From JADJPO01 sp046330955 (lineage in GTDB: Bacteria; Actinomycetota; Actinomycetes; Actinomycetales; Kineosporiaceae): 64,000 nt of DNA. Below, piece by piece: positions 19,301 through 29,343 of the stretch (the stretch's first letter is position 1; each line of letters begins with the position of its first letter). Where the stretch lies: assembly GCA_046330955.1 (NCBI GenBank), contig JAXLRT010000017.1:71609-135608 (forward strand), given 5' to 3'. The translations under genes and the position numbers were made by a program. Below the pieces are notes generated by a model. The model saw only the letters and a list, made by a program, of their open reading frames with translations. It was not told where the DNA came from and ran no database searches.

Positions 19301-21133
19301 GTGAAGGAGTTCGTGTACTTCCTCGGTGGGCAGCCTCCCTACGACAGCCTCGATCTGGACGATCTGGAACGCCTCGCGGACTCGGTCGAGGCCGAGTACG
19401 TCCCGGCCGGCGCCGAGGTGGTCACCGAGGGCCAGGACCCGCTGCAGCACCTGTGGGTGGTGCGCACCGGCTCGGTCGAGGTGCTCGACCACGGCCGGGT
19501 GATCGACCAGCTGCACTCGGGTGACACCTTCGGCCAGGTGTCGCTGTTCAGTGGCGAGCGGCCGACGCTGACCGTGCGCGCCCTCGAGGACTGCCTCGTC
19601 TACCGGCTGAACGATCCCCGGTCGGTGGTCTCGCGCCCCGAGCGGCTACGATTCGCGGCCTACGGGTCGCTGGTGCAGCGGGGCCGGGTGTCCGCGAACC
19701 CCACGGGCCTGCGTGATCGGGCGTTGATGCCGGTCGGCACCTTCGGCCGGCCGCTGGTGCGCTGCGCGGCGAGCGAGACGGTGGCCGAGGTGGCCGCCCG
19801 GATCGAGCAGGACCGGCAGTCGTGCGCCGTGATCACCTTCCCCGACGGCTTCGGGATCGTCACCGACGCCGACTTCCGCAAGCAGGTCGGCACCGGGCAG
19901 GTGTCACCCCACGCGGAGATCGGCGTCCTGGCCACCCGGCCGGCACTCAGCGTGCCCGAGGACACCCCCTTGGCCACCGCCTTCCTCGAGATGGTCGAGC
20001 GCGGCGTCCATCACCTGCTGCTCACCGACGGCGCCGAGCTGCCCACCGGCGTCGTCCGGGTCGTCGATCTGGCCTCGGCCGAGGTACGCGACCCGCTCGT
20101 GGTGCGCGCCGCGATCGACTCCGCGACCTCCATGGCGGACCTGGCCCACGCGGTCGCCCTGCTGCCCGGCACCGCCGTGGAGCTGTTCGACGCCGCGGTG
20201 CCGCCGGTGCGCATCGGCGCGTTGCTGTCCGCGGTGCTCGACTCGGTGCTGCGCCGGCTGCTGATCCTGAGCCCGATGAACCTGGATGTGCAGACCTCGT
20301 GGATCGTGCTGGGTTCGCTGGCCCGCCGCGAGGTGTTGCCCACCTCGGACGTCGACACCGCGCTGGCGTGGGACGACCCGCCCGAGGGCACCGGCGACAT
20401 CGCCGCCCAGGTGCGCCAGGCGGCGTCCGGCGTCCTGGACGATCTGGAGAAGACCGGCCTGCGGCGCTGTGCGGACGGCGCCAACGCCGACAACGCGCGC
20501 TTCTCCCGATCGCTGTCGGGCTGGCGGCAGGCGACCGTGGGGTGGCTGCGCGACGCCGGGCAGGACAGCGCGCTGTTGCTGTCGACCATGCTGGCCGACA
20601 GCCGTCCGATCAGTTCGCCGGACCTGGGGCAGCAGGTCACCGACGCGTTGATGGCGACCGGCCGCACGCCGCAGTTCCTGCGGATGCTGCTGGAGTACAC
20701 CCTGTCCTCGCGCCCGCCGACCGGGTTCGTGCGCGACTTCGTGGTCGAGCACTCCGGTGAGCACCGCGGCCAGCTCAACCTCAAGCGCGGTGGCCTGCGT
20801 CCGGTCACCTCGCTGGGTCGCTGGGTGGCCGTGGTGACCGGGGACGTGCGGGGGACGACACCCGAGCGGTTGCGCCGGGCCGCCGACGCCAAACTGCTGA
20901 GCCTGGACGAGAGCGAGACCCTGATCGGGGCGCACGAGCAGATCTACGGCCTGCTGCTCGAGATGGAGGTCGAGGCGTTGCGCTCCGGCACCCCGGTGTC
21001 GACCTACATCGCCCCGGGCACGCTGGACTCGCTGACCCGACGTCATCTGCGGGAGTCGTTCCGGGCGATCGCCGGGGTGCAGAGCCGGCTGGAGTCCAAC
21101 TGGCAGGGGCAGCTACCGGGAATGTCCACCTGA
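19301..21133 (+). CDS. cNMP-binding, CBS and DUF294 nucleotidyltransferase-like protein
   Basis: A 610-aa cytoplasmic sensor-type protein. Domain order: cyclic-nucleotide-binding fold (about 10-125, with LHSGDTFGQVSLFSGERPTL), tandem CBS domains (about 140-270, TDADFRK and GVVRVVDLA), then a DUF294 nucleotidyltransferase domain with GSLARREVLPTSDVD (the GS...DxD catalytic pattern) and its C-terminal substrate-binding helical domain. It probably modifies a protein or nucleotide in response to adenine nucleotides or cNMP, but no target is known. GTG at 19301 chosen to match the family start (EFVYFLGGQPPYDSL); a GTG at 19214 is an alternative. Confidence 0.88.
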   Translation: MKEFVYFLGGQPPYDSLDLDDLERLADSVEAEYVPAGAEVVTEGQDPLQHLWVVRTGSVEVLDHGRVIDQLHSGDTFGQVSLFSGERPTLTVRALEDCLVYRLNDPRSVVSRPERLRFAAYGSLVQRGRVSANPTGLRDRALMPVGTFGRPLVRCAASETVAEVAARIEQDRQSCAVITFPDGFGIVTDADFRKQVGTGQVSPHAEIGVLATRPALSVPEDTPLATAFLEMVERGVHHLLLTDGAELPTGVVRVVDLASAEVRDPLVVRAAIDSATSMADLAHAVALLPGTAVELFDAAVPPVRIGALLSAVLDSVLRRLLILSPMNLDVQTSWIVLGSLARREVLPTSDVDTALAWDDPPEGTGDIAAQVRQAASGVLDDLEKTGLRRCADGANADNARFSRSLSGWRQATVGWLRDAGQDSALLLSTMLADSRPISSPDLGQQVTDALMATGRTPQFLRMLLEYTLSSRPPTGFVRDFVVEHSGEHRGQLNLKRGGLRPVTSLGRWVAVVTGDVRGTTPERLRRAADAKLLSLDESETLIGAHEQIYGLLLEMEVEALRSGTPVSTYIAPGTLDSLTRRHLRESFRAIAGVQSRLESNWQGQLPGMST

Positions 21134-21202
21134 CCGCTGCATCGGCACGACGCGCGGTCCGAGGGCCGTCGGGACTGCCCCGCGGCCCCAGCCGGTGACA
21201 CG

Positions 21203-21994
<792 letters not shown>

Positions 21995-22087
21995 GCCGGT
22001 GGTTTCGCGCAGATCCCGTCAAGGTCGCCGCCGCAGCATCCGAGGAGATGGCGACACGTTCCACCTGTCCTCTCCTCTGGAGTGCCC

Positions 22088-23653
22088 ATGCGGGTCACCG
22101 TCGCGCGTCGCCTGGCCGCTGCCGCCCTGATCGGGATCGGGTCGATCACCACGGTCGGCGGCATCGCCCTCTACGGGGGCCAGCGCCAGTCCCAGACTGC
22201 TCAGACCATGGCCTTGGTGAGCGCCGGGATGTCGCGGCAGTGGAACGCCGACATGATGCACGACGGCATCCGGGCCGACGTGATGTCCGCGCTCTACGCC
22301 ACCACCGCGGCCGAGCGCACCACGCTGGACGTCGACAGCGTGGGTGAGAAGGCGACGGCCATGGTCGACCACCTGCGGGCGGCCGCCGCGGTGGCCCCGG
22401 CCTCGCTGCGGCCCGAGTACGCCGCGGCCCTGCCCGAGGTGCAGCAGTACGGCGAACTCGCCACCCAACTGGTCTCGCTCGCCGGTCGTGATCGGGCCGC
22501 GGCGCAGCGGCGGTTGCCGGTGTTCCTGCAGCAGTTCGACGCGCTCGAGGAATCGCTGGGGCGCATCGACCAGGACATGTTGGCCGCGGTCGCCGCGGAC
22601 GAGCAGCAGATGAGCAGCACCGCCCGGACGGCGCGCTGGTTCACGCTCGGCATCGGCGGCGCCGCGATCGCCGTCCTGGCGGGGTTCAGCTGGGTCCTCG
22701 GCCGCTCCATCGTGACCTCGGTGCGCCGAGTCGAGAGGGCCCTGACCCGGGTGGCCGAGGGCGACCTGACCATCCGGGTGCCGGTCACCACCAGCGACGA
22801 GCTGGGCAACATGTCCCGCGCGGTGAACGTCGCGCTGGAGCGTATCGGCGAGACCATCACGGACGCCGGGGCGGCCGCGGCGGCCCTGGCCACCGAGTGC
22901 TCGGGGCTGAACCAGTTGTCGACCAGCCTCGGCCGGGCTGCCTCGTTGACCGCCGGGCAGACCCACGAGGCCAGCAACTCGGTCCGCGACGTCAGCGATC
23001 ACGTCCGGGCGATGTCGGAGGCGACCGAGCAGATGGAGGCCGCGATCGGTGAGATCGCCGGCCAGACCGCGACCGCGTCGACGGTGGCCGCCGAGGCGGC
23101 CCGCGGGGCCTCGGCCACCCGGGCGACCGTCGTCGAGCTGAACCGGGCCAGTGAGGAGATCGGCGAGATCGTGCAGGCGATCACGGCGATCGCCGAGCAG
23201 ACGAACCTGCTGGCGCTGAACGCCACCATCGAGGCGGCGCGCGCCGGCGAGGCCGGCAAGGGTTTCGCGGTCGTGGCCACCGAGGTCAAGGAGCTGGCGC
23301 AGGAGACCGGCCGGGCCACCCAGGACATCACCGACAAGATCAGCACCATCCAGTCGATCACCGCGTCCGCAGCCGAGTCGATCGCCGACATCACCGCCGT
23401 GATCGACCGGATCAACGAGAACACCGGCATGATCGCCGCGGCGGTGGAACAGCAGTCGGCCACCACCTCGGAGATCAACCGCAACGTCAGCGAGGTCTCG
23501 CACGGCGCGGACCGGATCGTCGCCAGCATGCAGGACATCGCCGGGTCGACCGGCGAGACCTCACGCGGCGCCGACGAGACCGAGCGGGTCGCGGTGGCGC
23601 TCTCGGCGGTGGCGAACCAGGTGAACGCGCAGATCCGCCGCTTCACGGTCTGA
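22088..23653 (+). CDS. Methyl-accepting chemotaxis protein
   Basis: A 521-aa transmembrane chemoreceptor. First membrane helix at about residues 9-30, a helical periplasmic-type sensor domain (about 31-180), second helix (TLGIGGAAIAVLAGFSWVLG), a HAMP domain, and a cytoplasmic coiled-coil with the conserved hairpin tip EQTNLLALNATIEAARAGEA. It signals to CheA/CheW encoded elsewhere; no other chemotaxis gene is in the window, so it is an orphan locus. ATG at 22088 has TGGAG 6 nt upstream. The ligand is unknown. Confidence 0.94.
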   Translation: MRVTVARRLAAAALIGIGSITTVGGIALYGGQRQSQTAQTMALVSAGMSRQWNADMMHDGIRADVMSALYATTAAERTTLDVDSVGEKATAMVDHLRAAAAVAPASLRPEYAAALPEVQQYGELATQLVSLAGRDRAAAQRRLPVFLQQFDALEESLGRIDQDMLAAVAADEQQMSSTARTARWFTLGIGGAAIAVLAGFSWVLGRSIVTSVRRVERALTRVAEGDLTIRVPVTTSDELGNMSRAVNVALERIGETITDAGAAAAALATECSGLNQLSTSLGRAASLTAGQTHEASNSVRDVSDHVRAMSEATEQMEAAIGEIAGQTATASTVAAEAARGASATRATVVELNRASEEIGEIVQAITAIAEQTNLLALNATIEAARAGEAGKGFAVVATEVKELAQETGRATQDITDKISTIQSITASAAESIADITAVIDRINENTGMIAAAVEQQSATTSEINRNVSEVSHGADRIVASMQDIAGSTGETSRGADETERVAVALSAVANQVNAQIRRFTV

Positions 23654-23667
23654 TCCGCGGTGCCTGC

Positions 23668-23687
23668 CGTGAGCCGTCACGCTCACG
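23668..23687. terminator. Small hairpin between convergent chemoreceptor and MerR genes
   Basis: CGTGAGC / GCTCACG 7-bp stem with a 6-nt loop in the 29-bp gap and touching the MerR gene stop. May serve both genes. Confidence 0.35.
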
Positions 23688-24678
23688 CCGAGCCGGTGCC
23701 GAGAGCCTGGGCCGCCGACACCGGGTCGTCGGTGACGTGCACCGCGCCGACCGCCTCGGCGAGCCGGCCGTCGGCGCCTCGTCCGGCGAGCACGACGCGT
23801 CGTCCCGGGGCCAGCGCCCGCAGCTCGTCGCGGATCGCCTCGAACCGCTCGGCCCGAGTGGCGGCCAGGACGACGAGCGCTGGGTCGGCCGTTGCGGTGG
23901 CCTCGACCAGCGCCGTCCCCGGGGTGTCCGCGCCCAGGTAGAGCACCCGCCACCCCATCCGGTGCAGGGCCACACCGAAGATCATCAACGGCAGATCGTG
24001 CGGCTCGGCCGGGGGGCAGGCGACCAGGGCCAGGGGTCCGCTGCCGGTGCCCCAGCCGGTGGCCAGGGCGGCGATCCGGCCGCGGATCAGGTTGCTGGCG
24101 AAGTGCTCCTGGGGGACGCTCGCCTCCCCCCGTGCCCAGCGCTCGCCCAGGTCGTGCAGGTAGGGCAGGACGACGTCACGCAACACCGTGGTGACGGCCA
24201 GTTCGCTGAAGAGCCGATCCAGGACGGCGTGCGCCGACTGCTCGTCGAACCGGTCCAGGGCCGTGGCGAGTTGCCGGACCCGCGCGGCCAGAGGCCCCTG
24301 GCCGGCATCCTCGCCGGGGGTGGCTGACGCGCCGATGGTGCCGCTGATGCCGGTGGTGGTCGCGCCGGTGGCGGCTGGGGCGAGTGCGCCGGTGGCGTCG
24401 AGCTCACCGGTGGGCTCGAACGGGGACGGCTCCGACGCCGCTGCCAGGGCGGTCTCGGCTGCCTCGGCCGCGGACAGGCCGGCGGTCATCAGCATGGTCA
24501 TCCGACGCACCACGGCCTCGTCGCGCGGTGAGTAGAGGCGATACCCCCCGGCCGAGCGGGTCGGGCGCAACAGGCCGTAGCGGCTCTCCCAGGCGCGCAG
24601 CGTGTGCTCACTGACCCCCACGCGTCGGCTGAGCTCACCGATGCGGATCAGGGGGGACGGAGTCAGCGCCGCAGTCAC
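23683..24678 (-). CDS. MerR-family regulator with B12-binding domain (CarH/LitR-like photoreceptor candidate)
   Basis: A 331-aa repressor-type protein: N-terminal MerR helix-turn-helix (LIRIGELSRRVGVSEHTLRA), an Ala/Thr-rich linker, then a methionine-synthase-like B12-binding region. The W-x9-EH motif of adenosylcobalamin photoreceptors is present (Trp181, Glu191-His192). The lower-ligand loop reads EPHDLP with His227, so the usual Gly of DxHxxG is Pro. The residue after Trp181 is Ala, where Thermus CarH has His132 (recalled). The GTG at 24678 is 7 nt after a TAGAAT box and has no Shine-Dalgarno, suggesting leaderless mRNA. Divergent from the lipid operon it presumably represses in the dark (inference). 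Confidence 0.88.
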   Translation of the reverse strand: MTAALTPSPLIRIGELSRRVGVSEHTLRAWESRYGLLRPTRSAGGYRLYSPRDEAVVRRMTMLMTAGLSAAEAAETALAAASEPSPFEPTGELDATGALAPAATGATTTGISGTIGASATPGEDAGQGPLAARVRQLATALDRFDEQSAHAVLDRLFSELAVTTVLRDVVLPYLHDLGERWARGEASVPQEHFASNLIRGRIAALATGWGTGSGPLALVACPPAEPHDLPLMIFGVALHRMGWRVLYLGADTPGTALVEATATADPALVVLAATRAERFEAIRDELRALAPGRRVVLAGRGADGRLAEAVGAVHVTDDPVSAAQALGTGSA

Positions 24679-24685
24679 GCCGAGG

Positions 24686-24691
24686 ATTCTA
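24686..24691 (-). promoter_or_regulatory. -10 box of the MerR/B12 gene (leaderless)
   Basis: TAGAAT on the minus strand, ending 7 nt before the GTG, so transcription should start at or next to the start codon. A TGTCAA about 18 bp upstream may be the -35; it overlaps the -35 of the opposite promoter. Confidence 0.5.
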
Positions 24692-24709
24692 TCGACCTTC
24701 GACAAACAT

Positions 24710-24738
24710 TTGACAGACCCTCGCCGCCTGTCTAGCGT
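24710..24738 (+). promoter_or_regulatory. Consensus promoter of the FAD oxidoreductase/cfa operon
   Basis: TTGACA (24710-24715), 17-bp spacer, TAGCGT (24733-24738). The -35 lies in a CGACA-AACAT-TTGACA direct repeat shared with the divergent MerR promoter, a plausible binding site for the MerR/B12 repressor. Confidence 0.65.
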
Positions 24739-24807
24739 AGGAATTCCCTCAGCCGAAGAATCCCCAGTCGGGCGACTCGCTCGGACGGGCTCGAGACGAG
24801 GCGACAC

Positions 24808-26133
24808 GTGACCGCAGGCCCTGGTACCCCCGATGCGCTCCCCAGCCACCGATCACACCGTGCGGACTCGCGGCCTGCCCGGCCCTCCGTCGCCGTGGTC
24901 GGGTCCGGGGTGGCCGGCCTGACCGCGGCCCACCTGCTGTCCCGAACCCACGACGTGATCCTGTTCGAGGCCGAGGACCGATTCGGCGGTCACGCCCACA
25001 CCCACCACCTGGTGGCGGCCTCGGGGGCGCAGCACGCCGTCGACTCGGGGTTCATCGTGCACAACGACCGCACCTACCCGGCGCTGCGCTGGCTGTTCGC
25101 CGAACTCGGGGTCGCGGTGCGCCCGACCGAGATGAGCATGAGCGTGCGGTGCCGGGGCTGCGGGCTGGAGTACGCCGGCGGTCGCGGCGCCGGCGGCATC
25201 CTGGCCCAGGGCCGGCGGGCGGTCGACCCCTCCTTCCTGGGGATGCTGGTGCAGGTGAAGCGCTTCCACCGTGTGGCGGCTGCCTTCCTGCGCTCCGGCG
25301 ACGACCACACGACCTACGGCGAGTTCCTCGCCGTCCACGGATTCGGCGCCCACTTCATCGCGCACTACGCGGTCCCCGTGGTCTCGTGCGTCTGGTCGAC
25401 CGGCCGGGCGCTCTCCCTGGAGTACCCCGCCCACTACCTGTTCCGGTTCCTCGATCACCACGGCATGTTGTCCGTGGGCAACTCGCCCCAGTGGTACACC
25501 GTGGAGGGCGGCTCGGCCGTCTACGTGCAGCGCATCGTCGAACGACTCCCCGACGTCCGCGCGGGCCGCCCGGTGGTGCACGTGAGCCGGACGGCGGACG
25601 GCGTCGAGCTCCGCGATGCCGCCGGGCAGCTCACCCGCGTGGACCGCGTCGTGATCGCCACGCATCCCGACCAGGCATTGGACCTGCTCGCCGACCCGAG
25701 CGAGGAGGAGATCGACACCCTGAAGGCCTTCACCTACTCCCGCAACAGCGCCGTACTCCACACGGACACCTCGATCCTGCCGCAGGCACCGCGGGCGCGG
25801 GCGTCCTGGAACTACTCGATGTCCGAGTGCTGGGTGGCCGACGCGCCGACCCAGGTGACCTACTGGTCCAACCGGTTACAGGGAATCGCCGAGACCGATC
25901 CCTACCTGGTGACGTTGAACGACGCCGACCGGGTGGCACCGGACGCCGTCCTGGCGCGCATGGAGTACACCCACCCCGTCTACACCCGAGAGGTGGTGGC
26001 CGCCCAGCAGCGGCTGCCCAACCTGGCCACCTCGCGCACGGTCTTCGCGGGTGCCTATCACGGCTTCGGATTCCACGAGGACGGCTGTGCCTCGGGCGTG
26101 GCCGCCGCGGCCCACTTCGGGGTCGACTGGTGA
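24808..26133 (+). CDS. FAD-dependent amine oxidase-like oxidoreductase (COG2907)
   Basis: A 441-aa flavoprotein with the dinucleotide-binding motif VVGSGVAGL (residues 30-38) and FEAEDRFGGHAHTH just after it, as in the COG2907 NAD/FAD-binding proteins that head cyclopropane-synthase operons. The role in lipid modification is unknown; a desaturation or oxidation step on acyl chains is a guess. GTG start at 24808; the stop overlaps the DUF1365 start by 4 nt. First gene of a five-gene operon behind a consensus promoter. Confidence 0.88.
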   Translation: MTAGPGTPDALPSHRSHRADSRPARPSVAVVGSGVAGLTAAHLLSRTHDVILFEAEDRFGGHAHTHHLVAASGAQHAVDSGFIVHNDRTYPALRWLFAELGVAVRPTEMSMSVRCRGCGLEYAGGRGAGGILAQGRRAVDPSFLGMLVQVKRFHRVAAAFLRSGDDHTTYGEFLAVHGFGAHFIAHYAVPVVSCVWSTGRALSLEYPAHYLFRFLDHHGMLSVGNSPQWYTVEGGSAVYVQRIVERLPDVRAGRPVVHVSRTADGVELRDAAGQLTRVDRVVIATHPDQALDLLADPSEEEIDTLKAFTYSRNSAVLHTDTSILPQAPRARASWNYSMSECWVADAPTQVTYWSNRLQGIAETDPYLVTLNDADRVAPDAVLARMEYTHPVYTREVVAAQQRLPNLATSRTVFAGAYHGFGFHEDGCASGVAAAAHFGVDW

Positions 26134-26903
26134 CGGCCCCCACCACCTCCTGGGAGGTCTCGCCCGGGTTGCCGCTGCCCGCCCTGGTGCGCGGAACGGT
26201 GACGCACCACCGTCGTGGACCCGTGGTGCACGGGTTTCGACACGGGGCCTACCTGTGGTTGGTCGACCTCGACGCCCTGCCCCGGATGCCCTGGCTGCTG
26301 CGTCCCTTCGCGGGATTCCGCAGCGAGGACCACCTCGGTGATCCCGGGCTGTCCATCCGCGAGAACGTCTTGAACTTCCTGCGGCTCGAGGGAATCCATC
26401 TCGACCAGCGATGCCGCGTGCTGATGCTCGCCGGTGCCCGCGTGCTGGGGTACCTGTTCGATCCGATCTCGGTCTTCTGGTGCTACTCCGGTGACGGCAC
26501 GCTCGAGTGCGTCGTGGCCGAGGTCCACAACACCTATGGCGAGCGTCACGCCTACGTGGTGCGCCCCGATGCCGACGGCCGGGCCGTGGTCGGCAAGGAG
26601 TTCTACGTCTCGCCGTTCTTCGAGGTGGCCGGCGAGTACACGCTGACCTTCGGTCTGACGGCCAGGCAGATCTACGCCTCCGTGGTGCTCCGCCGTGACG
26701 GCCGGATGGCGTTCTCCGGCACGTTCCAGGGGGTCCCGCACCCGGCGACCCCGCTCGCGCTGGCACGCACGGTGGTGCGCCACCCCGTGATGCCGCAGCA
26801 GGTCGCCGCCCTGATCCGCTGGCACGGCATCCGGCTCTGGCTGCGCCGCCTCCCGGTGATCCCCCGCCCGAATCATGTCCCGCAGAAAGGAATCGGACCG
26901 TGA
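26130..26903 (+). CDS. DUF1365 family protein
   Basis: A 257-aa DUF1365 protein. Recognised by VVHGFRHGAYLWLVDLDALP, GYLFDPISVFWCY, EVHNTYGERHAY and the KEFYVSPFF motif. These genes are almost always next to COG2907 oxidoreductase and cfa, in operons induced by light or singlet oxygen in other bacteria. Function unknown. Coupled on both sides by 4-nt GTGA overlaps. Confidence 0.9.
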   Translation: MTAPTTSWEVSPGLPLPALVRGTVTHHRRGPVVHGFRHGAYLWLVDLDALPRMPWLLRPFAGFRSEDHLGDPGLSIRENVLNFLRLEGIHLDQRCRVLMLAGARVLGYLFDPISVFWCYSGDGTLECVVAEVHNTYGERHAYVVRPDADGRAVVGKEFYVSPFFEVAGEYTLTFGLTARQIYASVVLRRDGRMAFSGTFQGVPHPATPLALARTVVRHPVMPQQVAALIRWHGIRLWLRRLPVIPRPNHVPQKGIGP

Positions 26904-28150
26904 GCTGTTCCTCTGCCGCCCCGTGGCCCGCCATCGCCTCGGTACCTCGACCCCACATCGGTGCCCGCCTGGCTCGGTTGCTGTTCGACCAGGCCGCGCG
27001 CAGCGTGCCGGTGCGCGTGCGTTACCCGGACGGGCGCCTGGTCGGCGGCGCCGCGGACCAGTACGGGGCCTCCGAGTTCGTCGTGGTCCGCCCCGCGGCG
27101 TTCTTCTCCCGATTGGCCCGGGACACGAAGATCGGCTTCGGCGAGGCCTACATGGCCGGTGACTGGCGGGCCGGCGACGAGAGCGATCTGGCCGATCTGC
27201 TGACCCCGTTCGCGGCGCGGATGGGATCGCTGGTCCCGCGCCCGGTGCAACGGTTGCGGGCACTGGTGGATCGCCCGTTGCCGACCGAGCACGAGAACAC
27301 CGTCGGGGGGGCCCGCAGCAACATCGCGGCCCACTACGACCTGAGCAACGAGCTGTTCGCCGCCTTCCTCGATCCGACCATGACCTACTCCAGTGCCTGG
27401 TTCCCCGAGGGCAGTGCGCGGGCGAGTATGGCCGATCTCGAGGCGGGTCAGCTGCGGAAGATCGACGCCATGCTCGACCTGGCCCGGGTGCGTGCCGGCA
27501 GCACCGTGCTCGAGATCGGCAGCGGCTGGGGCGCGCTCGCCATCCGGGCGGCGCAACGCGGCGCCCGGGTGCTCACCGTGACCCTCTCGCAGGAGCAACT
27601 CGACGAGGCGCGGCGGCGGGTCGCCGTCCAGGGCCTGACCGACCGGGTCGAGGTGCGGCTGCAGGATTACCGTCAGGTGAGCGGCACCTTCGATGCCATC
27701 GTCAGCGTCGAGATGCTCGAGGCCGTCGGCGAGGCGTACTGGCCGACCTACTTCGCCGGCCTCGACCGGTTGCTCGCACCGGGCGGCACCGCGGCGATCC
27801 AGACCATCACCATGCCCCACGAGCGCGTGCTGGCCACCCGGCGCAGTTTCGGCTGGGTGCAGAAGTACATCTTCCCCGGCGGCCTGATCCCCTCACTGCG
27901 GCTGGTCGAGCAGACCCTGGGTCAGCACACCGGACTGCAGATCACGGCACGACGCGACCTGGGCCTGCACTACGCGGACACGTTGCGGGTGTGGCGGGGC
28001 CAGTTCCTGGCGAACTGGCCGGCGATCCAGGGGCAGGGCTTCGATCACACCTTCCGGCGGATGTGGGAGCTGTACCTCGCCTACAGCGAGGCCGGGTTCC
28101 GGTCCGGGTACCTCGACGTGAGCCAACTGCAACTGCGGCGGACGGCGTGA
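26900..28150 (+). CDS. cfa: Cyclopropane-fatty-acyl-phospholipid synthase family protein
   Basis: A SAM-dependent enzyme methylating or cyclopropanating unsaturated acyl chains of membrane phospholipids. The 416-aa protein has the SAM-binding motif VLEIGSGWGALAI, the upstream AAHYDLSNELFAAFLD, TYSSAWF and the C-terminal IFPGGLIPSL, all typical of CFA synthases. Located between DUF1365 and an SDR with 4-nt overlaps. Could equally be a methyltransferase forming methyl-branched (tuberculostearic-type) acids, since many actinobacterial homologues do that. Confidence 0.92.
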   Translation: MSCSSAAPWPAIASVPRPHIGARLARLLFDQAARSVPVRVRYPDGRLVGGAADQYGASEFVVVRPAAFFSRLARDTKIGFGEAYMAGDWRAGDESDLADLLTPFAARMGSLVPRPVQRLRALVDRPLPTEHENTVGGARSNIAAHYDLSNELFAAFLDPTMTYSSAWFPEGSARASMADLEAGQLRKIDAMLDLARVRAGSTVLEIGSGWGALAIRAAQRGARVLTVTLSQEQLDEARRRVAVQGLTDRVEVRLQDYRQVSGTFDAIVSVEMLEAVGEAYWPTYFAGLDRLLAPGGTAAIQTITMPHERVLATRRSFGWVQKYIFPGGLIPSLRLVEQTLGQHTGLQITARRDLGLHYADTLRVWRGQFLANWPAIQGQGFDHTFRRMWELYLAYSEAGFRSGYLDVSQLQLRRTA

Positions 28151-28890
28151 GCCCGCTCGCCGGGCGCGTCGCCTGGGTGGTCGGCGCCTCCAGCGGCATC
28201 GGTGCCGCGGTGGCGCGCGAGCTGGCCGATCGCGGTGCCCGCGTGGCGATCTCGGCCCGCCGGGCCGATCAGCTCGACAGCGTGGCGGGCGGACGCATGC
28301 TCGTCGTCCCCGCCGATGTCACCGATCGGGCGGCAATGGCCGATGCGGCCGCGACCGTGGCCGCCGAGCTGGGGCCGCTCGATCTGGTGGTGATCTCGGC
28401 CGGCTACTGGAGTGCGATGCGGGCCACCGAGTGGGACGCCGAGGCGTTCGAGCGGCACGTCGAGGTCAACCTCGGCGGAACCAACAACACCCTGGCGGCG
28501 GTGTTGCCGGGCATGCTCGCGCGAGGCAGCGGTGTGGTGGCCGGGATCGCCTCGGTCGCCGGGTATCGGGGCCTGGCGGGCTCGGAGGCCTACGGCGCGA
28601 CCAAGGCGGCGCAGATCAATCTGCTGGAGGCGTTGCGCATCTCGCTGGGCCGCCGGGGCATCCGGGTGGTCACCATCTGCCCGGGGTTCGTACGCACCGA
28701 GATGACCGACCGCAACCGGTTCTCGATGCCGTTCCTGATCGAGGCGGACGAGGCGGGGCGGGCCATCTGCGACGGCCTCGAACGGGGCCGTGCCGAGATC
28801 GTGTTCCCACTGCCGATGGCCGTGGTGATGAAGCTCGCCCGGTTCGTGCCGGTGCGGGTGTGGGCCTGGTTGTGGCGTCGAGAGGGTTGA
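28147..28890 (+). CDS. Short-chain dehydrogenase/reductase of the cfa operon
   Basis: A 247-aa SDR with GASSGIG cofactor loop near residue 14, ISAGYWSAM in the NAG-motif position, catalytic Ser in AGIASVAGYRG and Tyr-x3-Lys in YGATK. The C-terminus is hydrophobic and basic (PMAVVMKLARFVPVRVWAWL), suggesting membrane association, which fits an acyl-lipid substrate. GTG overlaps the cfa stop. Substrate unknown. Confidence 0.88.
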   Translation: MSPLAGRVAWVVGASSGIGAAVARELADRGARVAISARRADQLDSVAGGRMLVVPADVTDRAAMADAAATVAAELGPLDLVVISAGYWSAMRATEWDAEAFERHVEVNLGGTNNTLAAVLPGMLARGSGVVAGIASVAGYRGLAGSEAYGATKAAQINLLEALRISLGRRGIRVVTICPGFVRTEMTDRNRFSMPFLIEADEAGRAICDGLERGRAEIVFPLPMAVVMKLARFVPVRVWAWLWRREG

Positions 28891-28895
28891 GTGGC

Positions 28896-29327
28896 ATGCA
28901 GATTCGTCGAGTGGTTCAGGTGCCGGTGGCGTTGCCCGTGGTGTTCGGCTACCTGTCCGACTTCACCACCACCACCGAGTGGGATCCCGGCACGGTTCGC
29001 ACCGAACTGATCGACGGCGATGGCGGCGTGGGGACGCGCTACCGGAACATCTCCCGCTTCCTGGGTCGCCAGACCGAGCTGACCTACACCGTCGCGGAAT
29101 ACGATGCGCCACATCGCATCCGGTTGCGCGGGGTGAACAAGACGGTGACCGCGATCGACGTCATGGAGTTCCGCGACGTCGACGGTCGGACCGAGGTGAC
29201 CTACGTGGCCGACTTCACCTTCGTCGGCGTGGCCCGCTTCCTCGGTCCGTTGATCGCCCCGGCGCTGAGGCGGTTGGGGGACGACGCGGCGGTCGGCATG
29301 CGCCGGGCCCTGATGGCGCTCGCCTGA
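28896..29327 (+). CDS. SRPBCC family protein (polyketide cyclase/START-like)
   Basis: A 143-aa START-fold protein: begins QIRRVVQVPVALPVVFGYLSDF, with TEWDPGTV and a C-terminal helix. Such proteins bind hydrophobic ligands and can act as lipid-binding or cyclase partners. Fifth gene of the operon, 5 nt after the SDR stop, so it presumably binds or transfers the lipid handled by the preceding enzymes. Confidence 0.85.
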   Translation: MQIRRVVQVPVALPVVFGYLSDFTTTTEWDPGTVRTELIDGDGGVGTRYRNISRFLGRQTELTYTVAEYDAPHRIRLRGVNKTVTAIDVMEFRDVDGRTEVTYVADFTFVGVARFLGPLIAPALRRLGDDAAVGMRRALMALA

Positions 29328-29343
29328 CGCCCACCGAGCGGTG

